DNA from: Psychrobacillus sp. FSL H8-0483
GTDB lineage: Bacteria; Bacillota; Bacilli; Bacillales_A; Planococcaceae
NCBI RefSeq assembly: GCF_038637725.1
Contig: NZ_CP152052.1
Coordinates: forward strand, 2,587,501 to 2,651,500
DNA length: 64,000 bases
Direction of reading: 5' to 3'
Each line of letters starts with the position of its first letter. The stretch's first letter is position 1. Positions 27,428-35,946 of the stretch are shown here, piece after piece. Both the position numbers and the translations under genes were made by a program. The notes below the pieces were generated by a model. It was not told where the DNA came from. It did no database searches and saw only the letters and a list, made by a program, of their open reading frames with translations.

Positions 27428-27474
27428 TAAAAAAAGACAGAGAAACCCCTTTGTAAAAATAGGGGTTCTCTGTC
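27428..27474 (-). terminator. Riboswitch-controlled terminator before gcvT
   Basis: A long stem, GACAGAGAACCCCT paired with AGGGGTTTCTCTGTC, with TTTTTTT after it. It starts at the edge of the second glycine aptamer and is the likely expression platform: glycine binding should prevent its formation. Confidence 0.85.
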
Positions 27475-27650
27475 CTGGCACCTGAAAGTTTACCAAATAT
27501 GGCTTTCCTCTTTGGTGGCTTTGCGTAAAATTAAACGAAAGCACTCTCCAGAGTTGCGTCCTATACGAGTTCTTTTGCCTGAGAGATTCATAAAATTCAT
27601 TACTTGCTCCTTCGGCGACGCATCGAAGCGTTCTCTCCCCGTATATTCAT
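27473..27650 (-). promoter_or_regulatory. Tandem glycine riboswitch
   Basis: Two aptamers in series on the minus strand. The first contains GGGGAGAGAACGC, GCCGAAGGAGCAAGT and AATCTCTCAGGCAAAAG; the second contains CTCTGGAGAGTGC, GCCACCAAAGAGGAAAGCC and ACTTTCAGGTGCCAGGACAG. These are the conserved gcvT-element blocks in order, directly upstream of gcvT. Confidence 0.95.
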
Positions 27651-27764
27651 CCGCTATCTGTATAATCACTAGCTTTGTCTATATCCTAACATTGAACCAT
27701 AAAGTAAGCAATCTTTTTTGATAATTTAATTAAAACACGAACTAAATTAACTTAAATTTAAATT

Positions 27765-28277
27765 TCATTCGCCTTTTAACCGATTTACTTGATAACCAGC
27801 ATACTCCGTCACTTGTCTAAGCGGACGGTATTCTGTATGAATAGTTATATGTGCCGCTTTTTTATAATTTCTTCTTCTGCTTTTGTATAATTGTTCTAAT
27901 TCTTCACGGGTGCTTTGTAGTACGATTGGTCGATTTTTATTGCTTTTTATTCTCATCCAAATATCATCAAATGATGCATCCAAATACAAAACTAAACCTG
28001 TACTCCGCATAATTTGAATATTTTTCTCCTTCATGGCAACTCCGCCACCAGTAGAAATAATACATGCCTCATCTCGAAAGTTTTGAAGAAACTCGGTTTC
28101 TATATTTCGAAAATACGCTTCCCCATCTTGCTCAAATATTTCAGAAATCGACTTTTTTTGACTTTTCACTATTTCTTTATCCATATCATAATATGGCATC
28201 TTTAATAAATAGCTTAGTCTCCTACCGACCGAACTTTTTCCACTTCCCATAAAGCCAACTAAATATACCTTGTACAC
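27765..28277 (-). CDS. aroK: Shikimate kinase
   Basis: Phosphorylates shikimate in chorismate synthesis. The 170-residue NMP-kinase fold has Walker A GFMGSGKSS at 8-16, the DMDKEI shikimate-binding motif, STGGGVAMKEKN and an RPIV lid region. The start is GTG 28277 with a weak GGTGAAG site; it may rely on read-through from comGG, which ends 14 bases upstream. Confidence 0.93.
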   Translation of the reverse strand: MYKVYLVGFMGSGKSSVGRRLSYLLKMPYYDMDKEIVKSQKKSISEIFEQDGEAYFRNIETEFLQNFRDEACIISTGGGVAMKEKNIQIMRSTGLVLYLDASFDDIWMRIKSNKNRPIVLQSTREELEQLYKSRRRNYKKAAHITIHTEYRPLRQVTEYAGYQVNRLKGE

Positions 28278-28291
28278 GCTTCACCAACTCA

Positions 28292-28498
28292 CTACATATC
28301 TGGATTATTTTCTCGCTCTTTAAATTTATCCATTTTAATGATAGTAGCATTAATATTGCTCATTTCCAACGAATCATACGTTCGATATTTAGATAGGTAT
28401 GCAGCAGTTGTCGAAAAAAGGGAAAAACAAACGATTAATAAGAGAATAACAGCCGCGGGCAACAGGATTCCTTTTTCATTTTGCACGATACGTAACAT
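28292..28498 (-). CDS. comGG: Competence pseudopilin-like protein ComGG
   Basis: A short 68-residue protein with the ComG-type N-terminus NEKGILLPAAVILLLIV (one membrane helix) and a small soluble tail. ATG 28498 is chosen because AAAAGGAG lies 10 bases upstream inside comGF. B. subtilis ComGG is about 124 residues, so this one is short. Last gene of the comG operon. Confidence 0.75.
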   Translation of the reverse strand: MLRIVQNEKGILLPAAVILLLIVCFSLFSTTAAYLSKYRTYDSLEMSNINATIIKMDKFKERENNPDM

Positions 28499-28931
28499 AA
28501 AATGTATGCTCCTTTTCCATGCCATTTAAAAATGTGACAAAAAAGCGTAAAGATTTACCTTCTATCGACACTGACAAAGACTCCACTTGAAGCAGCAGCT
28601 GTTCGTGCCCTAGCCTATTCTTCTGTTTTCGTATTAAAGTTGAATAAAATTCAATGTCATACTCTTCGCCTAATTTATAAAACCGAATGCCTGGTTGTTC
28701 TCTTTGTATAACTAATGAATCTATATCATTTAAGTACGTCTCTACATTTTGGACAAATAAAGCCCATTCGGTATCCATCGGGTTAGTAACATTTTCTTCC
28801 ATTTTATATAACCACCACATCGTTACAGCAAATACTTGCGAAAAAAGCATTAACACCGAGAGTTGAATAATCCCTTCGATTAGTGTATATCCTTTCTCAT
28901 CCACGATTCTCTGTTTGAAATAGTTAAGCAA
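28476..28931 (-). CDS. comGF: Competence protein ComGF
   Basis: A 151-residue minor pseudopilin-type protein. It has a prepilin-like N-terminus (DEKGYTLIEGIIQLSVLML) and the ComGF-type C-terminus. The start is TTG 28931, 8 bases after GAGAGGAG. It overlaps comGE by 52 bases and comGG by 23. Confidence 0.85.
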   Translation of the reverse strand: MLNYFKQRIVDEKGYTLIEGIIQLSVLMLFSQVFAVTMWWLYKMEENVTNPMDTEWALFVQNVETYLNDIDSLVIQREQPGIRFYKLGEEYDIEFYSTLIRKQKNRLGHEQLLLQVESLSVSIEGKSLRFFVTFLNGMEKEHTFYVTYRAK

Positions 28932-29218
28932 CTCGTTTTCTCCTCTCGCACCCCTTCATAAATCACACATATGTTTTCGTTATCAATTACAAACATATAA
29001 GCGACTTTTTCAATGTGTATAGATCCAGTCGAAATATTTTCCGTTATGAACATTTTCGTTGCTTCATTCATCACAATAGAGGCATGATACTTCCGCTTCT
29101 TCTCTTCTAATTGCACGGTAAAATTATGGAGTAGAGGAAGTAATGTGGTTGCGATGATTAAAGTTATACTTAACGATAGTATGGTTTCAGGCCACGAAAA
29201 GCCGTCATTATTCTTCAT
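28880..29218 (-). CDS. comGE: Competence protein ComGE
   Basis: A 112-residue protein with one N-terminal membrane helix after DGFSWPETILSLS, a divergent prepilin-type motif. It starts inside the end of comGD (11-base overlap) and overlaps comGF. Position and topology support ComGE; sequence conservation in this family is low. Confidence 0.75.
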   Translation of the reverse strand: MKNNDGFSWPETILSLSITLIIATTLLPLLHNFTVQLEEKKRKYHASIVMNEATKMFITENISTGSIHIEKVAYMFVIDNENICVIYEGVREEKTSCLTISNRESWMRKDIH

Positions 29219-29642
29219 AACTTAGTCTGCCTCTACCAATATACACCGTTACTGTTTTGTGACCTTTTTTTGTTTCAAATAGGAATGATCCAAACTGACT
29301 GACTGTTCCGTTAGGATGAAATGCAATCCCTTTTAAGTAGCTATCCATTGATAGTCGCATATGTTTTGGAACTTTATATTCAAATAAAGGTACATTTGCA
29401 CTTTTCGCGACATATTTCGAGCCATTTTCAACAAAGTTTACATACGTATACTTATATTCTCCAATCGCAATGGATTGAAGTCTTTGCATATCTAAATGGA
29501 ACTGTCTAAAAAATCGCTTTTCCTCTACTTCCTCCATCTTGGAAGAAGTAACAAATATAATCGAAGACGACATGACCATCACAATAGATAAAACGAGCAG
29601 CGTTTCAATTAAAGTAAACCCTTTTTCATACTGTTTAACCAT
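29208..29642 (-). CDS. comGD: Competence minor pseudopilin ComGD
   Basis: Type IV pilin-like protein with a prepilin peptidase site in YEKGFTLIETLLVLSI (cleavage after Gly, Glu at +5), one helix and a soluble C-terminal domain; 144 residues. ATG 29642 is chosen because it overlaps the old comGC stop by 8 bases, a normal comGC-comGD junction; GTG 29669 upstream is possible. Confidence 0.85.
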   Translation of the reverse strand: MVKQYEKGFTLIETLLVLSIVMVMSSSIIFVTSSKMEEVEEKRFFRQFHLDMQRLQSIAIGEYKYTYVNFVENGSKYVAKSANVPLFEYKVPKHMRLSMDSYLKGIAFHPNGTVSQFGSFLFETKKGHKTVTVYIGRGRLSYEE

Positions 29643-29745
29643 CACTAGTAGATCCCGCGGTCTCTTCACCTTCTATCGTTACCCTGCCATCATTCGGGTC
29701 AATAAGTACTGGTGTACCATTTGGACATGTTTTATCGCCCTTTAA
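29635..29745 (-). pseudogene. comGC: comGC remnant: C-terminal about 35 codons only
   Basis: The frame ending TAA at 29635 encodes KGDKTCPNGTPVLIDP followed by NDGRVTIEG, matching the C-terminal end of ComGC (the TCPNG segment before the end). The prepilin signal, helix and most of the major pseudopilin are gone. The sequence joins directly to the truncated comGB, so one deletion appears to have removed the comGB 3' end and the comGC 5' part. Confidence 0.8.
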
Positions 29746-30632
29746 CCACTATTTTCTCCATGGACGACAAAATGGTGGAAATCGTTTGTAAAATAGTCGA
29801 GTAATAAGACACCATCCGAGAAAGTTTCTCCGTGGACTATTTTCTCTTTCAATTGCCCGGCAATATACCGAAGACCTTTATGCTCTTCTTGCGCTATTAA
29901 TGCATCTAACGCTTTCTGTAGCGACACTCCACTCTCAATAAGCCCTCCCATTTCTCTAGAGAACACTCTTGTAAGTATTAGTCGATACCAACTTTGCACT
30001 ACTGGTATTTTTCTATAAAAATCAAGCTGGGTTTTTATATTTTTATTATTTAGTAGGAACAGGAAGATAATGATGAGCACTGCTATCGCTAAAATAGTCA
30101 TTAAAAACGTATTCGGTAATTGCAATAACATGTTTGTTAAAGCAAGAGAGCTTTCAGCCTGATGAGCATCTCTTGACCCAAGCAATGACTTCATATTAGG
30201 AAGAAAATAGAGGCGAAATATCGTAAACAACAAAAAAATAACGACGAATAAGAAAAGTGGATACATTAATAAGTTATTTAACCTTTTTTTTGAACGTTCA
30301 ATGATCGCAGCATTTACCCCAAGAACCGCTACAGTTTCTTGTAGTTGCCCATGGATCGTAGCCAAATTAATCGGTAAAAGCAATCTACTAGGAAATCCTA
30401 GTAATTTGAATACTTCTGTTACACTCAACCCATTTTTTTGAATATCGGTTATCTTTTGAATGACAACCCCGGCTTTTTTCACATGAAACGGAAGAAGCAT
30501 TGTAACCGCTTCATGAAATGTATAGCCTTCCTTTAATAAATCGCTTAGCCTACTTAAAAAAGAGGATTGCATCTCTAAAGGAATTGTTTCATCCTTCCTT
30601 TTGAGATAAGCTTTAATTTTTTTGAATAACAC
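29742..30632 (-). pseudogene. comGB: ComGB, C-terminally truncated (competence pilus membrane platform)
   Basis: Inner-membrane type II secretion F family protein for the competence pseudopilus. The 296-residue frame starts at GTG 30632 and has two T2SF repeats. It stops right after GENSG, the motif that in intact proteins precedes a last cytoplasmic helix and final membrane segment (about 50 more residues). The break coincides with the comGC remnant. Probably non-functional. Confidence 0.8.
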
Positions 30633-31629
30633 CTTCTCTAACTCCTCTCTCTATTTGATAGGAAAGAGTATTAGTATGTGGTACACAAAAGCTTCTTCCA
30701 GTTAAAAGAGAGTTTAGCGCTTCTGATAAAAATTCCTCTGAAATAATTTCAAATATAGCCGATAACTCTGGGGTTTTTGTATTTATGACGGTAACGAGCC
30801 TTTGTGTCACAATTCCTGTGATTGTTTGTTTTAATTCATCCACAGAAACCCCAAGATCCATTAAACGATATAAAGCACCCACCCCATCTCTTGCATGGAT
30901 AGTCGACACGACAAGATGTCCAGTTAAAGCTGCTTGAATAGCAGCTTTCGCAGTATCTTCATCTCGTATTTCCCCAATCATAATAACATCCGGTGAATGC
31001 CTTAAAATGGCCTTTAAGCCTGTAGAGTATGTCACTCCTGACCGTTCATTCACTTGTATTTGCAGTAAATGAGACTGATTATTTTCAACAGGATCTTCTA
31101 GAGAAATGACATGTCTATTTAAATTTTCCGAGCAGTATTTTGTGAGCGAGTACATTGTAGTGGACTTACCAGATCCCGTTGGACCAACAAAAAGAATTAA
31201 TCCCTGTCGCTGGTTCGCTAGCTCTACAATTTTTTCAGAGGCATCCCGAAATAATGACAATGAATGGATTATTTTAGCATTATCATGCTGTTGAAGACGG
31301 ATTACTAGACTTTCTTTTCCAAAGACAGATGGGAGAGTAGAAACTCGAAATGAAAATTTTTGAGAGTTGAATGTTTGTTGAAATGAACCACTTTGTGGCT
31401 TTCTTTTTTCGCTGATATCAAGAGAGGATAAAAACTTGAAGAATGAAATAATACGTTCACCCATGTTTAGGGGAAGCTTCCCTGCTTCAAACATTTGAGA
31501 ATTTTTCTTAAAATAATAATAGTAATTCTCTTCGTTTGGAATCATGTGTAAATCAGAAGCACCAAATTGATGTGCTTTTATTAGTAATTGAAAACATTTT
31601 TGTTCTACTATATTTTCTGTTTTTTGCAT
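30613..31629 (-). CDS. comGA: Competence traffic ATPase ComGA
   Basis: GspE/PilB-type ATPase that powers the transformation pilus. The 338-residue protein has Walker A GPTGSGKST, an Asp box, Walker B VIMIGEIRDEDTA and the His box HLVVSTIHA. ATG 31629 follows AAAGGAAA and replaces a longer upstream frame. Intact, unlike the next two genes. First gene of the comG operon. Confidence 0.93.
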   Translation of the reverse strand: MQKTENIVEQKCFQLLIKAHQFGASDLHMIPNEENYYYYFKKNSQMFEAGKLPLNMGERIISFFKFLSSLDISEKRKPQSGSFQQTFNSQKFSFRVSTLPSVFGKESLVIRLQQHDNAKIIHSLSLFRDASEKIVELANQRQGLILFVGPTGSGKSTTMYSLTKYCSENLNRHVISLEDPVENNQSHLLQIQVNERSGVTYSTGLKAILRHSPDVIMIGEIRDEDTAKAAIQAALTGHLVVSTIHARDGVGALYRLMDLGVSVDELKQTITGIVTQRLVTVINTKTPELSAIFEIISEEFLSEALNSLLTGRSFCVPHTNTLSYQIERGVREGVIQKN

Positions 31630-31817
31630 GCATTTTTCCTTTCTCCAGATACAAGTCGTGACCGCATACAACTTGTACAAAATTAGTATACTTGTAATTT
31701 CCATATAAATAAAGTGATTTTATAAAGTTTTCAAATTATTAAAGGAGATATTATTTTATTTTGTCATTCTTAGAATCTTTACTATAATATTAAGTAACAG
31801 GGGAAATGAGGGATATA

Positions 31818-32498
31818 ATGTCAGATACATTAAAGCTTACTAATACGTTAGCGGATGAAACTAGATATTCCATTTATCAATATATATTGAAAGAGAAAAA
31901 ACAAGTAAATGTGCAAGAAATTGCCGAGCAGTTTGGAATCCACCCTAATGTGGCTAGGCTGCACTTAACAAAACTGACCGAATCTAAATTACTTGTATCC
32001 GAATTTGTGAAAAATGGAAAAGGAGGTAGACCCGCAAGAGTTTACTTACTTGCTGAAAAACCTATCTATTTAAGTTTTCCTAAACAAGAAAATCATTTAC
32101 TGCTTCAATGGTTGCTTGAACTAGTCGATTCCCTCGGTGAAATAGCTATCACCAAAGCAAAAGAAATTAGTTATCGTAATGGACAAAAGAGTATACAACA
32201 TGGTAATGCTTCAACACAGTCATTTGAAACTAAATTGGAAGTATTAACAGAAGCAGCAAATTCTATTGGTTACTTCCCACAGATTACAGAAAAAGAAGGT
32301 AAAAAAAGCATTACGTTTTCTATTTACAATTGCCCTTACAAGGATCAGCTAAACAAGTACCCACATCTAGTTTGTGCGCTGCATGAATCTTTCTTAAAAG
32401 GACAGTTTGATACACTTTTTCCTACCAATGAGTTTGTACAAGTGGAAAGTATGCAAAATCACTGTAACAATTGCGTATATCAAATAGAAGTTCTATAA
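31818..32498 (+). CDS. Winged-helix transcriptional regulator with C-terminal cysteines (COG2345-like)
   Basis: A 226-residue regulator. The N-terminal winged helix (about 5-75) contains EIAEQFGIHPNVARLHLTKL and a wing with GKGGRPARVY. The C-terminal quarter carries CPYK, VCALHE and HCNNC, a cysteine spacing seen in iron-sulfur or metal-sensing members such as SufR-type proteins. GAGGG is 6 bases before ATG 31818. Target genes are not evident; it is divergent from comGA. Confidence 0.75.
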   Translation: MSDTLKLTNTLADETRYSIYQYILKEKKQVNVQEIAEQFGIHPNVARLHLTKLTESKLLVSEFVKNGKGGRPARVYLLAEKPIYLSFPKQENHLLLQWLLELVDSLGEIAITKAKEISYRNGQKSIQHGNASTQSFETKLEVLTEAANSIGYFPQITEKEGKKSITFSIYNCPYKDQLNKYPHLVCALHESFLKGQFDTLFPTNEFVQVESMQNHCNNCVYQIEVL

Positions 32499-32638
32499 TG
32501 AAACAATAGATGAATCATATTTGTGACAATCTTATGTTTATCCTATATGGAAATATATTATTCAGTTTACATGTATGAACACTTTCATTTATAATGAATA
32601 GGAGAATTATTGTATCGTTGCAAAAGGAGGGACTACAA

Positions 32639-32878
32639 ATGGGCAATATGTATAAAGTGATGGCTTTCTGGACAGGGATTTTTGCAGTTATGTTTTATTT
32701 AGGTGATATGACAGAAGCATCTTTACTATTTTTAGCAAATACGGGATTATTCCTTCTTTTAGGGTTCTTGAACCTTTCTGAGCGTATGTATATGTACATC
32801 TTCGGGGCTTACTTAATGTTCTTCTTCGCAGGTTTTACATACTACACAACGTTTATGCACGTACCTGGCGGACATTGA
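32639..32878 (+). CDS. yqgY: DUF2626 membrane protein (YqgY-like)
   Basis: A 79-residue protein with three membrane segments and the family features MYKVMAFWTGIFAVMFYLG and a C-terminal PGGH. AAAGGAGG precedes ATG 32639. Function unknown; conserved in Bacilli at this position. Confidence 0.85.
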   Translation: MGNMYKVMAFWTGIFAVMFYLGDMTEASLLFLANTGLFLLLGFLNLSERMYMYIFGAYLMFFFAGFTYYTTFMHVPGGH

Positions 32879-32888
32879 TAATACGTCT

Positions 32889-32924
32889 AAAAAAAAGCAG
32901 CCCATTAGGGCTGCTTTTTTTATT
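32889..32924 (+). terminator. Terminator of yqgY
   Basis: AAAAAGCAGCCC/GGGCTGCTTTTTTT hairpin with ATTA loop. Confidence 0.9.
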
Positions 32925-32930
32925 GCTTAG

Positions 32931-32985
32931 GTTCTGTCACAAAATATATCCTTCTAGAACACAACATTCTAATTTAACAAAGCCA
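32931..32985 (+). repeat. Fragment of repeat family C (right end)
   Basis: GTCACAAAATATATCC and AATTTAACAAAGCCA match the right end of the full element at 47808-47989. The left part is missing. It lies in the short gap between yqgY and the MBL hydrolase gene. Confidence 0.6.
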
Positions 32986-32989
32986 TTGT

Positions 32990-33634
32990 TTAAAATCCAT
33001 TAAGAAACGGATTTTTTTCCATTTCATCTTCAATTGTACTTGCTGGACCATGTCCTGGATAAATAATAGTCGTTTCAGGCAATGTTAAAAGCTTTGTATG
33101 TATCGCTTTCATTAGTTGCTCCTCATTCCCTCCCGGCAAATCTGTCCGGCCAATACTATTTTGAAACAACGTATCGCCAACCACAGCAAATCCATCTTCT
33201 TCAAAATAAAACGTTAAGCTACCAGGTGAATGTCCAGGTGTGTGTAAAAGTTGAAAATGGAAATTTCCTATTTGCAATTCCGATTCATTATTTAAAATGA
33301 TATCTGCTTCTTTCCCAGAAATAGATGGTATTTCTGCATACTTTGCAGAACCATTTTTGGAAGGATCTAATAACCATTTCTTTTCAGCAGTGTGTATGTA
33401 AACAGGAATGGTATATGCATCTCTTACTTCGTCTACTGCACCAATATGATCAAAATGCGCATGTGTCAATAGAATCGCAAGTGGCTTTAATTTTAATCGA
33501 TGAAGTTCGCTAATTAGCTTTTCCCCTTCTCCACCTGGATCAAATATTAAGCATTGCTTTTCAGCATTCGATACGATATAGCAATTTGTCTGAATAAAAC
33601 CTAATGGATAAGTTCTGATGTTAGAAGTAGCCAT
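32990..33634 (-). CDS. yqgX: MBL-fold metallo-hydrolase (YqgX-like)
   Basis: A 214-residue glyoxalase II-like hydrolase with metal-binding THAHFDHIGA, TPGHSPGSL, GDTLFQNSIGRTDLPGG and YPGHGP motifs. Possibly a thioester hydrolase or bacilliredoxin-related step; the substrate is not set by sequence. AAGAGTGA precedes ATG 33634. Confidence 0.9.
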   Translation of the reverse strand: MATSNIRTYPLGFIQTNCYIVSNAEKQCLIFDPGGEGEKLISELHRLKLKPLAILLTHAHFDHIGAVDEVRDAYTIPVYIHTAEKKWLLDPSKNGSAKYAEIPSISGKEADIILNNESELQIGNFHFQLLHTPGHSPGSLTFYFEEDGFAVVGDTLFQNSIGRTDLPGGNEEQLMKAIHTKLLTLPETTIIYPGHGPASTIEDEMEKNPFLNGF

Positions 33635-34035
33635 TTAATCACTCTTTTCTTTGATTTTATTACATTGTACAGAATTTTAGGTCTGAAGACCACACTGCAA
33701 ATCCAATTAAGAAACTATCTCCAGCATTATGAAATCCTCTATATAAGAATTAGAGGCTATAGGGTGCAGGTTAATTGGGTAATCTCTTTTTACTCCACTT
33801 AATTTAACTAATGCGTGTTTCTCACAAACGAACTAGCTCAACAAATTACTCTTAGGTATACGCCTCTGCACTTTATAAAAACTTGAATACTCTATTATAA
33901 CTGAAGGGCACATCATACCACCCTGACTGTGCCTCCAGTGGTTTTAAAATATCTTCTTAAAACCGAACAAATGAATCAGGTGAACATCCATTTTTGACAT
34001 AGAATGAACTAACTCAAATATAGGAGGTGTATAAT
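33635..34035. other. Intergenic region, 400 bases, no gene seen
   Basis: AT-rich sequence with no supported coding frame on either strand and no recognised repeat. ACAT and CATAGAATG near 33985-34010 weakly resemble a sigma-K promoter for the small gene that follows; this is a low-confidence reading. Confidence 0.4.
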
Positions 34036-34173
34036 ATGGGTAATGTAGGTGGAGATAGAAACAACGGATCCGGATTCGCTTTAATTGTTGTTCTGTTTAT
34101 TCTTTTGATTATTGTTGGAGCAAGTTTCTTAAGCAACTGTGACCACGGCGGTGGATACGGCGGCGGTTATTAA
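34036..34173 (+). CDS. YjcZ family small sporulation protein
   Basis: A 45-residue peptide: a Gly/Asn-rich head, the membrane helix FALIVVLFILLIIVGASF and a Gly/Tyr-rich tail ending GGGYGGGY. This is the standard YjcZ/YczM-type layout of very small spore-associated proteins. GGAGGTG lies 6 bases before ATG 34036. Confidence 0.85.
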   Translation: MGNVGGDRNNGSGFALIVVLFILLIIVGASFLSNCDHGGGYGGGY

Positions 34174-34207
34174 CTTTGTGCTTATAACCAAAATTTACAG
34201 AACATCT

Positions 34208-34238
34208 GAGACAGGTCTTAAAAACCTGTCTTTTTTGC
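34208..34238 (+). terminator. Terminator of the YjcZ-family gene
   Basis: ACAGGT/ACCTGT-based hairpin (GACAGGTCTT...AACCTGTC) followed by TTTTTT. Confidence 0.85.
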
Positions 34239-34514
34239 AGTTATTCATAGGAATTCTATTATTTCTTTCGCCCAAAAATTGATTTCCAATACGTAGAGCA
34301 TGATAGATTTTTACTGTTTTTTTAATTTGTGTTTATGGAAGATTAGGGAATGGATACGTACGTTTTCACCTATTTCTTATTTAAAAAGATAATGATTCCT
34401 TTGTTCAATGCTTCGCCACTTTTTTCTCTCGACAAAAGTTAATAATACATTTACAATAGAAGAGGAATATGCAAACGCGACATTCATTTTCAGATGTCGG
34501 AAGGAGTGTCTTTC

Positions 34515-34694
34515 ATGAACTTATTAATGGTTATCTTTGGACTAGTTACAGTTTTAGCTGTAGTCGGCACTTTCCAAGCTTTCAAAGAAAAGAATGTGCT
34601 AGGTGTTTTATTTAACTTTGGTACATTTGCTGTTTTTGGCTTCTTTACAGTCATGACAATCGTGAACCATGGTTTCCCACCAAGCTTACACTAA
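34515..34694 (+). CDS. yqgW: DUF2759 membrane protein (YqgW-like)
   Basis: A 59-residue protein with two membrane segments, FKEKNVLGVLFN between them and a GFFTVMTIVNHGFP end, matching the YqgW family. GAAGGAG lies 8 bases before ATG 34515. Function unknown. Confidence 0.8.
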   Translation: MNLLMVIFGLVTVLAVVGTFQAFKEKNVLGVLFNFGTFAVFGFFTVMTIVNHGFPPSLH

Positions 34695-34701
34695 AATGTA
34701 A

Positions 34702-34740
34702 AAGAAAAAGCTGTTGTACTTAACGTACAGCAGCTTTTTC
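34702..34740. terminator. Bidirectional terminator between yqgW and the lipoprotein gene
   Basis: AAAAAGCTG-TGTAC/GTACA-CAGCTTTTT hairpin between two convergent genes, with A/T runs on both sides. Confidence 0.9.
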
Positions 34741-35852
34741 TATTCTATTAATTGTAACCAAGCCTGTTCATTAAACGGATTTAATTGAATCCAGTTTTCT
34801 TTTTCATATCCCCCTAGGCAAACCTCTCCATTCGGTGAACAATCTATTGGTTGATCAACTATTTCACCAAGTCTTTTTTCACCATTTAATGAATAACTCG
34901 ATAGTACCCCTTTATCGTCAAACTCATCCACATTTCCTGCTGCTTTTGAACGAATGGCAATTAATTGAGTTGGGTGAACGACAGAAAAAGTTGGTACAAC
35001 CCACTCGGAATAATTGCTTACAGCCGGTGAGTTCCAGTCAAAATATTGTCCAGTTTCTGGTTGCTCCATATGATATTCAAATTTCCCTTGTGTTTCATTT
35101 ATTTGAACATAAACCATCGTATCCCCTAAATTTTGGACATCTAACACATGTTGAAATTCTGTACTTTCTGTTCCTCCATCAGCTGTAGAATAAAGGAGAA
35201 GATCACTGCCATCCAAGCTAGAATCTCCCCATTTAAAAACCATTAAACGATGTTCGTCATACCATTTCACAAATGGATTCTCTACTTCTATTGATTTTAA
35301 TTGTTGAGTTGACCCATCATACACAAACGTACTATAAGACCAATCATCATAAAATGTAGAAAATACGATTAAATCTGGATTTGTTGGGTGCCAATCCATG
35401 TAAATTTCAGCTGATTCAAAGGATAAGCTTTGTACAACGTAGCCATTTTTATGTATTAATTGTATTTCAGCAGATGACGAATTGCTAGAGGTATGTAATA
35501 AAATCATTTCTTTTGATGGATGAATTATTCCTTGAATAATTGGAGTCTCTGTTTTATAAATTGTTTTCCAAGTTTCAGTAGACAAGTTATACGACTGAAC
35601 AGTCCAATCGCCATCTTCTGTTAAAATAAATAGTATTTCATCATTAGACATCCACCCAATTACACTATGAAACGTAGATCGATTTAACTTAAGCAATGGA
35701 ATTTTTTTCGTAGGAGTAGCTACCTGATTGCCTGGAACAGTCTGTGGTACTTTTTCTATTGCGTTAGGTCCATTATTTTCTAATTGAGGGTTACTTTCTT
35801 TACATGCTTGTAGTAAAAAAAGGCATAATAAAAGCATTCCAATTTTCTTCAA
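34740..35852 (-). CDS. yqgU: YqgU-like lipoprotein
   Basis: A 370-residue secreted lipoprotein. The signal peptide MKKIGMLLLCLFLLQAC ends in a lipobox cysteine at 17. The body has repeated beta-propeller-like segments (WMSNDEILFIL, DWHPTNPDLIVFST, KWYDEHRLMVF). TTG 35852 after GGGGGAG is the start; longer frames upstream lack a signal sequence. It is downstream of the LTA synthase gene, as yqgU is of yqgS. Role unknown. Confidence 0.8.
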   Translation of the reverse strand: MKKIGMLLLCLFLLQACKESNPQLENNGPNAIEKVPQTVPGNQVATPTKKIPLLKLNRSTFHSVIGWMSNDEILFILTEDGDWTVQSYNLSTETWKTIYKTETPIIQGIIHPSKEMILLHTSSNSSSAEIQLIHKNGYVVQSLSFESAEIYMDWHPTNPDLIVFSTFYDDWSYSTFVYDGSTQQLKSIEVENPFVKWYDEHRLMVFKWGDSSLDGSDLLLYSTADGGTESTEFQHVLDVQNLGDTMVYVQINETQGKFEYHMEQPETGQYFDWNSPAVSNYSEWVVPTFSVVHPTQLIAIRSKAAGNVDEFDDKGVLSSYSLNGEKRLGEIVDQPIDCSPNGEVCLGGYEKENWIQLNPFNEQAWLQLIE

Positions 35853-35907
35853 TCTACTCCCCCCTCTTGTTATATATATTAGACGTACTAATTCTACATT
35901 TGTTTCA

Positions 35908-35941
35908 CAAAAAAGCACAGACATTTTTGTCTGTGCCTTTC
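35908..35941 (-). terminator. Terminator of the LTA synthase gene
   Basis: AAAGGCACAGACA/TGTCTGTGCTTTTTT hairpin on the minus strand. Confidence 0.9.
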
Positions 35942-35946
35942 GTACT

